Below are positions 1 through 8,559 of a stretch of 64,000 nt of DNA, one piece after another. The DNA is taken from assembly GCA_029194665.1 (NCBI GenBank), contig JARFXO010000001.1:558001-622000 (forward strand), given 5' to 3'. Both the position numbers and the translations under genes were made by a program. The notes below the pieces were generated by a model. It did not search any database. It was not told the DNA's origin and was given only the letters and a program-made list of their open reading frames with translations. This DNA comes from Nitrospira sp. (GTDB lineage Bacteria > Nitrospirota > Nitrospiria > Nitrospirales > Nitrospiraceae). Positions within the stretch are counted from its first letter, which is position 1. Each line of letters starts with the position of its first letter.

Positions 1-585
1 ATCCACCGGCCAGGGAGGTCTAGTGTGGGGAAGGACGGTGAACAAAGTAATCGTGGGGGGATCACGAAAGGGCTTCTGTTGAAGGAAGGCGAGCGCGTGG
101 TCTGCATCATAGGTTCCTTGTAAGGGAAGCAATACGTCATGAAGCGTTTTCAAGGGACCGGGAAGAATCAGTTTTACACCAGGCCCGAAGGTCAGCACTC
201 GATGGGAGACGCTTCCGATGAGCCGTTCCTTGATCGGTCCAAGCCCTCGGGTACCCAAGAGAATCAGCCCGACCTTGAGTTGTTCTGCCAAGGCCACGAT
301 CTGATCTGCTGGAGATCCAACGACCAGATGTTTTGTGACCGGTCCGACATCCAATGGAAGCAACGACACAATGCGATCCAACAAGCGAGTCCCATCGTCG
401 TGCATGGTTCGCTCGACCGTCTCGTACAGTTCCTGCGCCACTTCAGGCATCATCATGGGGTAAGCCGGGCTATGGACATCCAGCACATGCACAATGTGAA
501 GTTCCTCGGCGCGAGACAGGTACTTAAGGGACCGGACCGCCTCATACGAATGATCAGAACCGTCGACAGTAAGCAAAATTTTCAT
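1..585 (-). CDS. Universal stress protein, two UspA domains (partial, cut by left edge)
   Basis: The reading frame is open from an ATG at 585 to the first base of the window, 195 codons without a stop, so the C-terminus is missing. The N-terminus MKILLTVDGSDHS is the typical first strand and Asp of a UspA fold. Near residue 125 the ATP-binding signature LGTRGLGPIKERLIGS appears (family pattern G-x2-G-x9-G-S/T). A second UspA-like domain starts after it. The protein is probably cytosolic and a nucleotide-binding stress factor, as known for the family. It is transcribed away from the next stress gene at 1018, leaving a 432-base divergent spacer. A weak AAGGTG site lies upstream of the ATG. Confidence 0.85.
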   Translation of the reverse strand, partial: MKILLTVDGSDHSYEAVRSLKYLSRAEELHIVHVLDVHSPAYPMMMPEVAQELYETVERTMHDDGTRLLDRIVSLLPLDVGPVTKHLVVGSPADQIVALAEQLKVGLILLGTRGLGPIKERLIGSVSHRVLTFGPGVKLILPGPLKTLHDVLLPLQGTYDADHALAFLQQKPFRDPPTITLFTVLPHTRPPWPVD

Positions 586-830
586 GGCGTCACCTTCAAA
601 GCTGTGGATCTACTGCTTCGTTTCACGTGAGTCATTCAGACAATGAAGCTATCAACCATCAACCGTGGCAGGCCCAGGTCATACGACCCCACCTTTCCCT
701 AGAGAGGATGCCGAGCAAGTCCAATGCCGCCCAGGGGGGCGCGAGATGTGAAAGGAATTGGAAGCAGTTGTGCGATGCACCGGTTTAGGCCTCACAGTTC
801 ACGCCGTACCTCTCACCTGGTATGGCGCCT

Positions 831-864
831 TCTGCTACAGAGAGTGAGCGACTGCTGTAGCAGA
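831..864. repeat. Perfect 10-bp inverted repeat in divergent spacer
   Basis: TCTGCTACAG at 831-840 is mirrored exactly by CTGTAGCAGA at 855-864, with a 14-base loop. A smaller C4/G4 hairpin follows at about 868-882. The spacer 586-1017 between the two stress-protein genes has no convincing coding frame. The repeat could be a dimeric regulator site or an RNA hairpin; there is no T-run to make it a terminator. Confidence 0.5.
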
Positions 865-976
865 GAACCCCTGCATTCGGGGGCGACTCCATGGCCAGTG
901 GCCGAAGTAGGATAAGAACGACTGCAAATCTGTGATTCCTCCACAGGAGTCTCTATTGCGGGACGGTCATCGTGCC

Positions 977-992
977 TGGCATTGCCCTTGCT
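977..992 (+). promoter_or_regulatory. Sigma-54-type promoter candidate
   Basis: TGGCATTGCCCTTGCT matches the sigma-54 pattern TGGCAC-N5-TTGCW, with the GG and GC elements 12 bases apart as required. It lies 26 bases upstream of the ATG at 1018. Transcription would start near 1003, giving a very short leader that still contains the AGGAGG at 1005-1010. No other experimental-type support is available from sequence alone. Confidence 0.45.
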
Positions 993-1017
993 CGAATTCT
1001 GGTCAGGAGGATTGCTC

Positions 1018-1521
1018 ATGGGACGGGATAGGGATCTCTTCAAGGCCATCCTGGTTCCAGTGGATTTCTCTCCCTGTTCGGATGAGGCATTCAGGGTTGC
1101 CTGTCAGGTCGCCCGGCTGAGCGGGGCGACGCTGCTCGTCCTGCACGTGATCGACACCAGCGCCCTTGCCGCGTTCAATCGGTTGGGTTTGCTGGCCGTT
1201 CCCTCCGATTCCGTGCTACAGCGCCGCCGCTTACGCCATCATGCCCGCTTAAAAGTGAGGCAATTGTTGGAGTCGAAAGTAGCCGCGGATGTGAAGATCA
1301 CACGCCTGATCGTGGAGGGGGCGCCCTTCGTCGAGATCGCCAAAATTGCACGCACCAAGAATATCGACCTGGTTGTGATGGGGAGCTACGGCGGACGGTC
1401 CGGCAGTGTGGACAAGATTTTCTTCGGAAGTACGGCGGAAAAAGTCGTTCGCACGGCGGGCTGCCCCGTGCTGACCGTGCCGTTTACCACCCCCGCATCA
1501 CAACACAAATCGACAGGCTAA
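1018..1521 (+). CDS. Universal stress protein (single UspA domain)
   Basis: This 167-residue protein has one UspA domain. It begins MGRDRDLFKAILVPVDFS and carries the nucleotide-binding signature MGSYGGRSGSVDKIFFGS, ending in the usual hydrophobic strand GCPVLTVP. The start at 1018 is chosen over an upstream in-frame ATG at 982 because AGGAGG lies 7 bases before it. A possible sigma-54 promoter at 977-992 would exclude the longer form. The gene is followed 66 bases later by a second stress-protein gene on the same strand. It is probably an ATP-binding cytosolic stress protein; its target is unknown. Confidence 0.88.
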   Translation: MGRDRDLFKAILVPVDFSPCSDEAFRVACQVARLSGATLLVLHVIDTSALAAFNRLGLLAVPSDSVLQRRRLRHHARLKVRQLLESKVAADVKITRLIVEGAPFVEIAKIARTKNIDLVVMGSYGGRSGSVDKIFFGSTAEKVVRTAGCPVLTVPFTTPASQHKSTG

Positions 1522-1587
1522 CAAACAGTATGCACAGACTGCGATGAGTGGAGAGGTACTTCTGTTGATGGCGGAGGCGGTGTAAAC

Positions 1588-2553
1588 GTGACAAGAGGGG
1601 GACTGAGAATTCTCCTTGCGACCGACGGATCGCCTGAATCGGCGGCAGCGGAAACCTATGTCTGTGGGCTGGCTCAGGCATGGGGAGCCTCCTTGACTGT
1701 GATGAGCGTGCTGGAATTTCCTCCTGGGATGGACCCCGACTACGCGGTGAATCGACTGTACCTGGATGAATTGATGAAAGAAGCCACGACGAAATTAACG
1801 GATCTCAAGGTGCGGGTGGTTGCGCTTGGCATTCCCGTACAATCGTATGTTGCAACTGGAATCCCGAGTGAGGAAGTGTCAGCCGCCGCGCGAAGCGAAG
1901 AGGCCGAATTGATTGTCGTCGGAACCAGAGGGAAGACCGGTCTCGAACACGTCTTGCTGGGAAGTACGGCTGAGCGAGTCATTCGAATGGCGCCCTGCCC
2001 AGTCCTCACCGTGCCGATGGTCAAACAACGGGCGGATGGAAGTTGGAGCAGCGAAAAACCGAACTGCCCACCGGAGCGAGTGCTGGTGCCGGTCGATTTT
2101 TCAGCTTGTGCACTCGATGCCCTGGAGTATGGGGCATTGGTTGCCCAACGATCACAGGCTTCCATCACACTTCTTCATGTACTGGAGCCGGTGTCGTACG
2201 GGTTAGATTTCACGCTCCCTCGGGTGACGAAGCGGGAACAGGTTCGAACAGAACTGACCAAGCGGCTGTCCAATCTCAGATCGGCGATCACCTCGGTCGG
2301 CATCCCGTCCGACTTCGTCAGTTCCGGTGGGCTGCCGGCCGATTCTATCCTCGATACGGCTCGATCCCGGTCTGTTGATTTGATTATAATGGGGACCCAT
2401 GGCCGCCGCGGCTTGTCGCACACACTATTCGGCAATGTCGCGGAATCAGTCCTGCGCAGATCATCATGCCCTGTTCTGACGGTCCGCAGTCCGAAGTTCC
2501 GCCCAGGCCATCGTCGTGTGTTTTCAAGCCAACTCATTCCAGCAAGCCATTAA
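1588..2553 (+). CDS. Universal stress protein, tandem UspA domains
   Basis: The 321-residue product is a fusion of two UspA domains. The first ends with VGTRGKTGLEHVLLGSTAE and the second with MGTHGRRGLSHTLFGNVAE. Both keep the G-x2-G-x9-G nucleotide loop, although the second has Asn where the first has Ser. The start is a GTG preceded by GGAGGCGG at 1573-1580. Tandem UspA proteins usually form intramolecular dimers; this is family knowledge. The gene sits in a same-strand run with the single-domain protein at 1018 and the PFK block downstream, so co-induction is plausible. Confidence 0.88.
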   Translation: MTRGGLRILLATDGSPESAAAETYVCGLAQAWGASLTVMSVLEFPPGMDPDYAVNRLYLDELMKEATTKLTDLKVRVVALGIPVQSYVATGIPSEEVSAAARSEEAELIVVGTRGKTGLEHVLLGSTAERVIRMAPCPVLTVPMVKQRADGSWSSEKPNCPPERVLVPVDFSACALDALEYGALVAQRSQASITLLHVLEPVSYGLDFTLPRVTKREQVRTELTKRLSNLRSAITSVGIPSDFVSSGGLPADSILDTARSRSVDLIIMGTHGRRGLSHTLFGNVAESVLRRSSCPVLTVRSPKFRPGHRRVFSSQLIPASH

Positions 2554-2567
2554 CCGAGGAACAAACC

Positions 2568-2792
2568 ATGCGAAGGACCACGAAGAAACCCGGCAACGTG
2601 AAGGCCAAAGCCTCTTCTGAACCTGGCACAGACCAGCGGACCATCGAATCGTCGGATGGAATGTGGGAACGGGTATCGCGGAAAGCGTACGAGCTCTGGG
2701 AACAGCGCGGTCGTCGCGAGGGCAGCGCGATTCGAGATTGGCTCGAGGCGGAAGAAATCGTCCTGGGAGAAATTCATGAAGCACGCGGGTGA
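2568..2792 (+). CDS. DUF2934-family small protein
   Basis: The 74-residue protein has a basic, disordered N-terminus and a C-terminal segment ERVSRKAYELWEQRGRREG followed by AIRDWLEAEE. This is the DUF2934 pattern (AYELWExRGRxxGxxxxDWxxAE). Function is unknown in the family. I prefer the ATG at 2568, with CCGAGGA upstream, over the longer in-frame start at 2466, which would overlap the stress-protein gene before it. The 3' end overlaps the next gene by 17 bases, so translation is probably coupled. Confidence 0.75.
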   Translation: MRRTTKKPGNVKAKASSEPGTDQRTIESSDGMWERVSRKAYELWEQRGRREGSAIRDWLEAEEIVLGEIHEARG

Positions 2793-4152
2793 ACAAGCGG
2801 CGGGATTCTGGACTCCGCGGCCTCTGTCCCTGGATGGAGTGCTCTCGCGCCTGGACAATCTTTCCCGTCAACCGGAATTCGGACTGCAACGTGAACTAGC
2901 ACAGGCACGAGCGCTCAAGCCCTATTTGGACGGCAACGCAGGACGGCTTGTTGCGCCGCTTGAGCAGGAAATAGAACTGGCAAATCTCTACCTGTTTTGC
3001 GACTACTACCCGGACGATGGACAGCTGACGCTCATCGAACAGCTGCGGGACGTTATCACCGAGCACATTCCCGAAGAGGAGCGGCAGTGGCTCGATCCCT
3101 TGAAGCATTCCTATCTCGATGTCCTGAAATCGACCTCGCCGCCAAAACCTGGCCAAGATCTGTTGCTGCAATCACTTGCCGATGGGAGGAGGCTGATCCT
3201 ACCCGGCGGCGATTTCGTCAAGGAACTTGCGGCGGACCGTCCGTTGCTTATCAGAGTCATCCATGATCCAAACGCCCAGGAGTCAGACAGGGCCGTATGG
3301 GCCGGTTGTGGAATCACCGTTTCACAAACCGATGCGGAGGCCTTGCTCGAGATCACGTCGGAATGGCGTCGAGAGATGGAGGTGACCACCGGATCCTTTG
3401 CGCTGGGAGAATGGAAGGAGTTTGCTAAGCGATTCGGCTACATGATTCTCTGGGCATTCGCGCAACGACGTATGGCTGCCTTGGCGGATGCCGTCGTCCA
3501 TATCGGATATCGCAATTCCGACGGCCAGCCCTATCTGTACGCGGTCGCTCTGTACGACCACCATGAACATCGATTCTTCACCGACGCCCTAGCTGAGATG
3601 AACGAATTTCATGTAGAAAGGCCGGCTTCGGAGGCCACGCAGAGCGTTGCGGGAGATCGGCTGTCTCCCCGACAATGGGTACAACAGGAAGACGGTAGGC
3701 TCGTTGCCCGACTCACGCTCACCGCCTTTCAACTGATCGCGGAATGTGACAGTCCGCAGCGGCTGAATCACATCAAGCATCGGCTCGCGGCCTCGTTGGG
3801 ATTTTCATTGCATTTCCGAGGCGAGACGTTGGTGCCGCCGGTTCGGCAACTATCGGTGGATGAACTCATGTCCGATGAACCTCCGACGTTGGTCGTAACA
3901 CGCGAAGAAGACCATCTGCTGCTCAACCAGTTCCTGGAGAAAGCGTACTTGGAGTGGTCGGATCAGCCGCATCTCGCGCTCAACGGCCAGACACCTCGGC
4001 ATGCGGCGGCAACGGCGACGTTGCGGCGCAGGGTCGGTGATCTGATCGATGACATGGAGCGGCATGATCCTGGCTGTCAGCGCGTTGGGAAACCGGCCTT
4101 CAGCTATAATCGTCTTCGCGCCCAGGTCGGTTTGGAAGAACTGCCGGAGTAA
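2776..4152 (+). CDS. Conserved protein of unknown function, 458 residues
   Basis: I do not recognise a named family over the full length. No signal peptide or membrane segment is seen, so it is probably cytosolic. The last 100 residues contain LNGQTPRHAAATATLRRRV, which resembles the W-x-P-x-LxGxTPrxAxxxxxxRxxV element found at the C-terminus of several SEC-C and antitoxin-like proteins. That is a similarity only. The start at 2776 is inside the DUF2934 frame and follows a GGGAGA stretch; an in-frame ATG at 2656 is possible but would overlap the preceding gene far more. It lies between stress genes and phosphofructokinase, suggesting a role in the same response. Confidence 0.7.
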   Translation: MKHAGEQAAGFWTPRPLSLDGVLSRLDNLSRQPEFGLQRELAQARALKPYLDGNAGRLVAPLEQEIELANLYLFCDYYPDDGQLTLIEQLRDVITEHIPEEERQWLDPLKHSYLDVLKSTSPPKPGQDLLLQSLADGRRLILPGGDFVKELAADRPLLIRVIHDPNAQESDRAVWAGCGITVSQTDAEALLEITSEWRREMEVTTGSFALGEWKEFAKRFGYMILWAFAQRRMAALADAVVHIGYRNSDGQPYLYAVALYDHHEHRFFTDALAEMNEFHVERPASEATQSVAGDRLSPRQWVQQEDGRLVARLTLTAFQLIAECDSPQRLNHIKHRLAASLGFSLHFRGETLVPPVRQLSVDELMSDEPPTLVVTREEDHLLLNQFLEKAYLEWSDQPHLALNGQTPRHAAATATLRRRVGDLIDDMERHDPGCQRVGKPAFSYNRLRAQVGLEELPE

Positions 4153-4255
4153 TTCGATCTGCACCTCTTGCCTCCCGACAAGATCCAGTATACAACCATG
4201 CGGCAAATGATGAAGAAGGTGGGAGGCCAATGGAAAATAGTCTAGGGAGAAGCCG

Positions 4256-5503
4256 ATGATGGAGCAACGAACGATGGTCGGCATTCTCGTCGGTGGCGGG
4301 CCGGCTCCCGGGATCAATAGCGTGATCAGCGCGGCCACGATCCGCAGTATTCTCGGCGGCTCGGACGTGCTGGGGATCATCGATGGGTTCAAATGGCTCA
4401 TGGAGGGAAGCAATGGTCAAGTCCGACCACTTTCGGTCGAGGAGGTGAGTCGGATCCATTTTCAGGGTGGCTCGTATCTGGGCACGTCACGTGCCAACCC
4501 AACCAGAGGCGAAGAGTCTCTCAACAACGTGTTGTTTGCACTGTCCAGTCTCGGTGTCACTCGCTTAATCACGATCGGGGGGGATGACACCGCATTTTCG
4601 GCGATGAAGCTGGAGGAACGAGCCGGCGGCCGCCTTCAAGTGGTTCACGTTCCCAAGACCATCGACAATGATCTCGACCTTCCTCATGGTATCCCGACTT
4701 TCGGGTTTCAAACGGCCCGTCACGTCGGAGTCGAAATCGTGAAAAATCTGATGGTGGACGCCCGCACCACAACACGTTGGTATGTGGTCGTGACGATGGG
4801 ACGCAAGGCCGGCCATCTCGCTTTGGGTATCGGAAAGGCGGCCGGTGCGACTCTGACGATCATTCCAGAGGAGTTTCACGAGCGGCCGGTCAAATTGCAA
4901 CGGGTCGTCGATCGTTTAATCGGGGCCATAATTAAACAGCTGGAACAGGGTCGAACCGACGGTGTTGCGGTACTGGCCGAAGGGCTGATCGAGATTCTCG
5001 ATGCTCGTGACCTTGGTGGACTGGAGCGGGTCGAAAGAGACGAGCACGGTAACCTACGATTGAGCGACGTGGATGTCGGCGACGTGTTGCGGCGTGAACT
5101 GACGAAGCAACTTCACCAATTGGGACTTGCTATCCCTATCGTGGCAAAGAACGTGGGCTATGAGCTCCGTTGCGCCGATCCGATTCCCTACGACATCGAG
5201 TACACGCGAGACCTCGGCTATTGCGCCGCTCAGTATCTGCTCGACGGCGGGACGTCGACCATGGTCTCGATTCAAAACGGACGGTTCACCCCGATTCCGT
5301 TTAGGCAGATGGCGGATGCGGCAACCGGACGGACCAAGGTGAGGATGGTGGACATCGAGTCCGAGTCCTTCAAAATTGCCAGACAATACATGATTCGGCT
5401 GACTGAGGACGACATGAAGAATCCGGATGCGTTGGGCCGCTATGCCGCCTTGGCAAGCCTGTCCGTAGAAGCGTTTCGAGAACGGTTCAGCATAGTTCTC
5501 TGA
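4256..5503 (+). CDS. pfp: 6-phosphofructokinase, pyrophosphate-dependent type
   Basis: This 415-residue enzyme converts fructose 6-phosphate and fructose 1,6-bisphosphate. The N-terminus VGILVGGGPAPGINSVI is the nucleotide/PPi loop. Residues 108-111 read GGDD and 133-139 read PKTIDND. In PFK families an Asp at the second position of GGDD, together with Lys in PKTIDND, marks PPi-dependent enzymes; ATP enzymes have GGDG and PGTIDND. The substrate loop MGRKAGHLAL is also present. A PPi enzyme would be reversible and fit both glycolysis and gluconeogenesis in an autotroph. The start has AGGGAGA at 4244-4250. It is embedded in a run of stress-protein genes. Confidence 0.9.
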   Translation: MMEQRTMVGILVGGGPAPGINSVISAATIRSILGGSDVLGIIDGFKWLMEGSNGQVRPLSVEEVSRIHFQGGSYLGTSRANPTRGEESLNNVLFALSSLGVTRLITIGGDDTAFSAMKLEERAGGRLQVVHVPKTIDNDLDLPHGIPTFGFQTARHVGVEIVKNLMVDARTTTRWYVVVTMGRKAGHLALGIGKAAGATLTIIPEEFHERPVKLQRVVDRLIGAIIKQLEQGRTDGVAVLAEGLIEILDARDLGGLERVERDEHGNLRLSDVDVGDVLRRELTKQLHQLGLAIPIVAKNVGYELRCADPIPYDIEYTRDLGYCAAQYLLDGGTSTMVSIQNGRFTPIPFRQMADAATGRTKVRMVDIESESFKIARQYMIRLTEDDMKNPDALGRYAALASLSVEAFRERFSIVL

Positions 5504-5543
5504 ACGACATGGAGGCATCTCGCCCGATCGAAGGGTATCCGAC

Positions 5544-6401
5544 ATGAAGATTCTTGCGGCAACCGATGGATCGAAATACGGCCGGTGGGCGATTGAATGG
5601 TTGGCGGAGATGCCGTTCAGTGTGAAGCCGGTTGTTCGCGTGCTGCACGTCGTCGACGTGGCGAGCGTTCGGGCTCCCTTCATGATCCAACCGGTGATCA
5701 TCGGCACCGAACGGTACATTCAGTCCGAAGTGAAGCGTATGGAAACAGCGGCCAAGTCCACAAAAAAAGAATCAGAGGGCTTGTTGTCGAGGCTCGGTTT
5801 GAGCGGAACCGTAACGACCGACCAAGGCGGTGTGGCAACCACGATCATGAAGCATGCGCAACGCGGCGTAGGACTCCTGTCGATAGGATCCCGAGGCTTG
5901 GATGCCTTGGATCGCTTCATGTTGGGCAGCATCTCAAACCATGCCATCCACCATGCCCCTTGCTCCGTCCTGGTCGTGAAGGAGAGCCCTCGGCCGCTCA
6001 GGCATGTGGTGTTGGGGATCGATGGGTCGGCAGCATCGGATAAAGCGGTTAAGTTCCTGATGCGCCATGTCAATCCGATCCTAGATGGTCCGGACCAGGA
6101 ACCACTCATGGTGACAGTAACGCATACGGTGCCCTCCTTCAAGTATCCGGAGGTCAAAGAGATCGGGAGAAAACTGGTACAGCGTTATGGTGATAAGCTC
6201 GCGAAATCGGGCTTCCAGGTACGTGAGGCCTTGAGGTTGGGGAAGCCGTCCGACGAGATTCTGACCGTGGCCAAACAGGATAAGGTGGACCTGATCGTGA
6301 CTGGAGCGAAGGGGTTGGGCGCGATCCGCCGCGTCCTGCTCGGCAGCGTCTCCACCCGTGTGGTGCAACATGCCCACTGCGGGGTGCTCGTGGTCCGCTG
6401 A
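5544..6401 (+). CDS. Universal stress protein, tandem UspA domains
   Basis: The 285-residue protein has two UspA domains. The first has the signature IGSRGLDALDRFMLGSISN and the second TGAKGLGAIRRVLLGSVST. It starts MKILAATDGSKYG, the usual first strand. It follows the phosphofructokinase gene by 40 bases on the same strand and may be co-transcribed. It resembles the truncated protein at the left edge in start and architecture, suggesting paralogy. Partner and trigger are unknown. Confidence 0.88.
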   Translation: MKILAATDGSKYGRWAIEWLAEMPFSVKPVVRVLHVVDVASVRAPFMIQPVIIGTERYIQSEVKRMETAAKSTKKESEGLLSRLGLSGTVTTDQGGVATTIMKHAQRGVGLLSIGSRGLDALDRFMLGSISNHAIHHAPCSVLVVKESPRPLRHVVLGIDGSAASDKAVKFLMRHVNPILDGPDQEPLMVTVTHTVPSFKYPEVKEIGRKLVQRYGDKLAKSGFQVREALRLGKPSDEILTVAKQDKVDLIVTGAKGLGAIRRVLLGSVSTRVVQHAHCGVLVVR

Positions 6402-6505
6402 TCATCTAAAGTAGGGGATGACTCATCACCAGCGGAACGGGCTTGACGGAAAGGAGGAAAGCGCAATAGACTGACGCACTTTTGGATCATCAAGGGAGAT
6501 GCTTT

Positions 6506-7183
6506 ATGACAGCATTAATGAAGATCGACCAAGACTCACTCCCTGACCGTTTAGTGACGGGGCTTTCAAAAATCGGTTTGGCGATGAAGAGTCGCGCATG
6601 GAGACGGAAGGGGCGTCCTGGTATCGGTCCCTTGCAAATCCAAGTCCTCACGTTTCTCCGGTCTAGACCAAATCATTCGGCTACCGTCTCGACGATTGCC
6701 AGGGAACTTTCCGTTAAGCTCCCTACCGCTTCCGAAGTTATCCGGACGCTTGAGCATAAGCGGTTGGTTCGTCGCCGCCGTCGGGAAATCGACAATCGTG
6801 TCGTGACCGTGCATCTGACCTCACTTGGAGCCAAGGCAGGTCACGTGGAAAACCGGTGGCCTGAGATTCTCGCGTCTGCGACCGAAAACTTGTCGGTACA
6901 AGAACAAGTCGCCCTGCTCACTGCCCTCGTGAAACTGATCCGTGCGCTTCAATTGCAAGGGGAAATCCCTGTCGCACGCATGTGCGTCTCCTGCGAACAT
7001 TTCCGTCCCCATGCCTATCCCGAATCAGACCAACCGCATCACTGTGGATTCTACAATGTTGCTTTTGGAGATCAGGCATTCCGTCTCGATTGCCCGGAGT
7101 ATGTAGAGGTTTCCACGGGAGAGCCGCACAATAATGTCGATATCGACATTTACAAAGCTGTGAGTGTAACTCAATCCGCCTAG
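6506..7183 (+). CDS. MarR-type transcriptional regulator with Cys-rich C-terminal extension
   Basis: The 225-residue protein has a winged-helix core in residues about 15-145. The recognition helix region is LSVKLPTASEVIRTLEHKRL, followed by a basic wing RRRRREIDNRV. After the core comes a tail with MCVSCEHFRP, then HHCGFYN, then LDCPEY, which gives four cysteines with C-x2-C spacing at the start. Such a tail could bind zinc or an Fe-S cluster and make the regulator redox- or metal-responsive; that is inference. The ATG at 6506 with AAGGGAGA upstream is preferred to a TTG at 6482. It lies downstream of the stress genes and may control them. Confidence 0.8.
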   Translation: MTALMKIDQDSLPDRLVTGLSKIGLAMKSRAWRRKGRPGIGPLQIQVLTFLRSRPNHSATVSTIARELSVKLPTASEVIRTLEHKRLVRRRRREIDNRVVTVHLTSLGAKAGHVENRWPEILASATENLSVQEQVALLTALVKLIRALQLQGEIPVARMCVSCEHFRPHAYPESDQPHHCGFYNVAFGDQAFRLDCPEYVEVSTGEPHNNVDIDIYKAVSVTQSA

Positions 7184-7239
7184 GGATGATCGCTGGCGAC
7201 CGGCGAACCACAGGGCGCCTACCCTGCCGGCTGTTCAGT

Positions 7240-7779
7240 TTAGTTGAGGTAGAGTGGTCGATCCGTCTCGACCTGCCCCATCAAGTCTTCCAATGCAGCC
7301 TGTAACGCAGTTTCGATGGGAACGCGGTCGGAATCAGTGACCCAGCGTACCGATGATCCCACTGCGGTCTGTTCGGCCCGATACGATTTGATAAGCCGGA
7401 CGCCTTCGCTCATCTCTGCGTGCAACCCGATTCGATAATGGTAGAGGCCGCTGTGAGAGGTGAGCGTCAGTTTCGTTGCCACACGAAAGGTCAGGTCGGC
7501 TGGGTCAGACGAGACCGAAGCGAAGGCGCCTCGTTGTTGCAGGTACCGCAAGATTGCCTGTTTCAAGTCGAGATGCGACCATTCCAGCAAGACAATGCCT
7601 GGCCGATGGTCCGGCCCTTCCATTGAAATCGGGCTGACAACGGCCTGAAGCGTTCGAGGGATAGTGACGGTCGACGCCCTCGTGGGGAGAGGCGTCACCT
7701 GAATTCGATGGACACATCCCGTCCATGTCACACAGAGGCCCAGCAGCATTCTAAATGCAATCGAGTGGATCATGGGCAA
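7240..7779 (-). CDS. Putative lipoprotein of unknown function
   Basis: The product has 179 residues if it starts at 7779 or 177 if at the second Met. The N-terminus has a hydrophobic segment ending TWTGC, a plausible lipobox with Cys at about residue 22. The mature part contains a stretch YLQQRGAFASVSSDPADLTFRV, typical of small lipoproteins that assemble at the envelope, but I do not recognise the family. It converges with the MarR-like gene and is followed on the same strand by nothing closer than the stress block. It is preceded by another lipoprotein gene at 7832-8323, 52 bases away. Confidence 0.65.
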   Translation of the reverse strand: MPMIHSIAFRMLLGLCVTWTGCVHRIQVTPLPTRASTVTIPRTLQAVVSPISMEGPDHRPGIVLLEWSHLDLKQAILRYLQQRGAFASVSSDPADLTFRVATKLTLTSHSGLYHYRIGLHAEMSEGVRLIKSYRAEQTAVGSSVRWVTDSDRVPIETALQAALEDLMGQVETDRPLYLN

Positions 7780-7831
7780 TCACAGGGCGAGCGGCTCGAA
7801 CCCTCCTCAGAATGGTTTCGACTCTGCGCGA

Positions 7832-8323
7832 TTAGCGTGTCGAGCCGGGAGAGGGATCCGACACGATCTCCAAGTCTCTCAACGCTCGAGCGGCTTGTTC
7901 TCGGTAGGCGCGTTCCGTCGGCTCTGTGTAGGTATCGATCACGCGTTGGTAGGATGCACGGGCCCTCTCCGGCTGCTGCTTGATCGCAAGATATTGTCCC
8001 AGCGCAATCCAATTCTGAGCTGCTGTGCCTCGAGCAGTTTGCATCAGGGCGAATTCGCGTCCGACCTGCGACGTCCCCTGTGACTGACCCTGCTTCCTGA
8101 CGGTGTCCGCCATCTGGTCGGCCATGGCTTCGATCTGTTCGTTTTCGTGGACTGCGGCTCCCACTCTATTGGCCTTGAGGTGCGTATAAAAGTTCTCCAC
8201 ATGGTCTTTCATGATATCCGCTCGCCGCTGATACGGGTCTTGTGCACAACCAGACAGAAGCAGGACGCATAACGAGATAATACTTACTGTTCGGTAGAAA
8301 AAGTGGCCAATGGAAACCTTCAC
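7832..8323 (-). CDS. Putative lipoprotein of unknown function
   Basis: The 163-residue protein has a type II signal peptide ending LLLSGCAQDP, giving a lipidated Cys near residue 26. The rest is soluble, helical and Gln/Ala-rich, with a segment AAQNWIALGQYLAIKQQPERARASYQ that looks like one TPR-type helix pair. The start is a GTG with a strong AGGAGG six bases upstream. An ATG two bases earlier runs straight into a stop. It is the first gene of a two-lipoprotein unit and is divergent from rubrerythrin. Function is unknown; an envelope scaffold role is only a guess. Confidence 0.7.
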   Translation of the reverse strand: MKVSIGHFFYRTVSIISLCVLLLSGCAQDPYQRRADIMKDHVENFYTHLKANRVGAAVHENEQIEAMADQMADTVRKQGQSQGTSQVGREFALMQTARGTAAQNWIALGQYLAIKQQPERARASYQRVIDTYTEPTERAYREQAARALRDLEIVSDPSPGSTR

Positions 8324-8559
8324 ATGGAGCCTCCTGGATAAGAGTCCTCATACGTCCATGCAGTGGGAGTCTAACATACAGCCAGCCGTGCCAACACTAG
8401 TTCGATCGGCGGGCATCCTCGATGACTCTCTCTCGAAAAGCGCCGACCTGAGGTCACGAAGCCCCTTGAACCTCTGACGACGGCTGAGCTATCTTAAGTG
8501 GCGCTTTTTATGGGTGAAGCCCTACGCAAGGTGGGTAGGCGAATAAGGAGGAGGTTGAC

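Noticed and set aside
139-630. 163-codon open frame on the plus strand
   Set aside because: It lies antisense to the clearly conserved UspA frame at 1-585 and has no family resemblance or ribosome site.
813-1049. 78-codon minus frame in the divergent spacer
   Set aside because: Overlaps the start of the conserved stress protein and has no recognisable pattern; chance frame.
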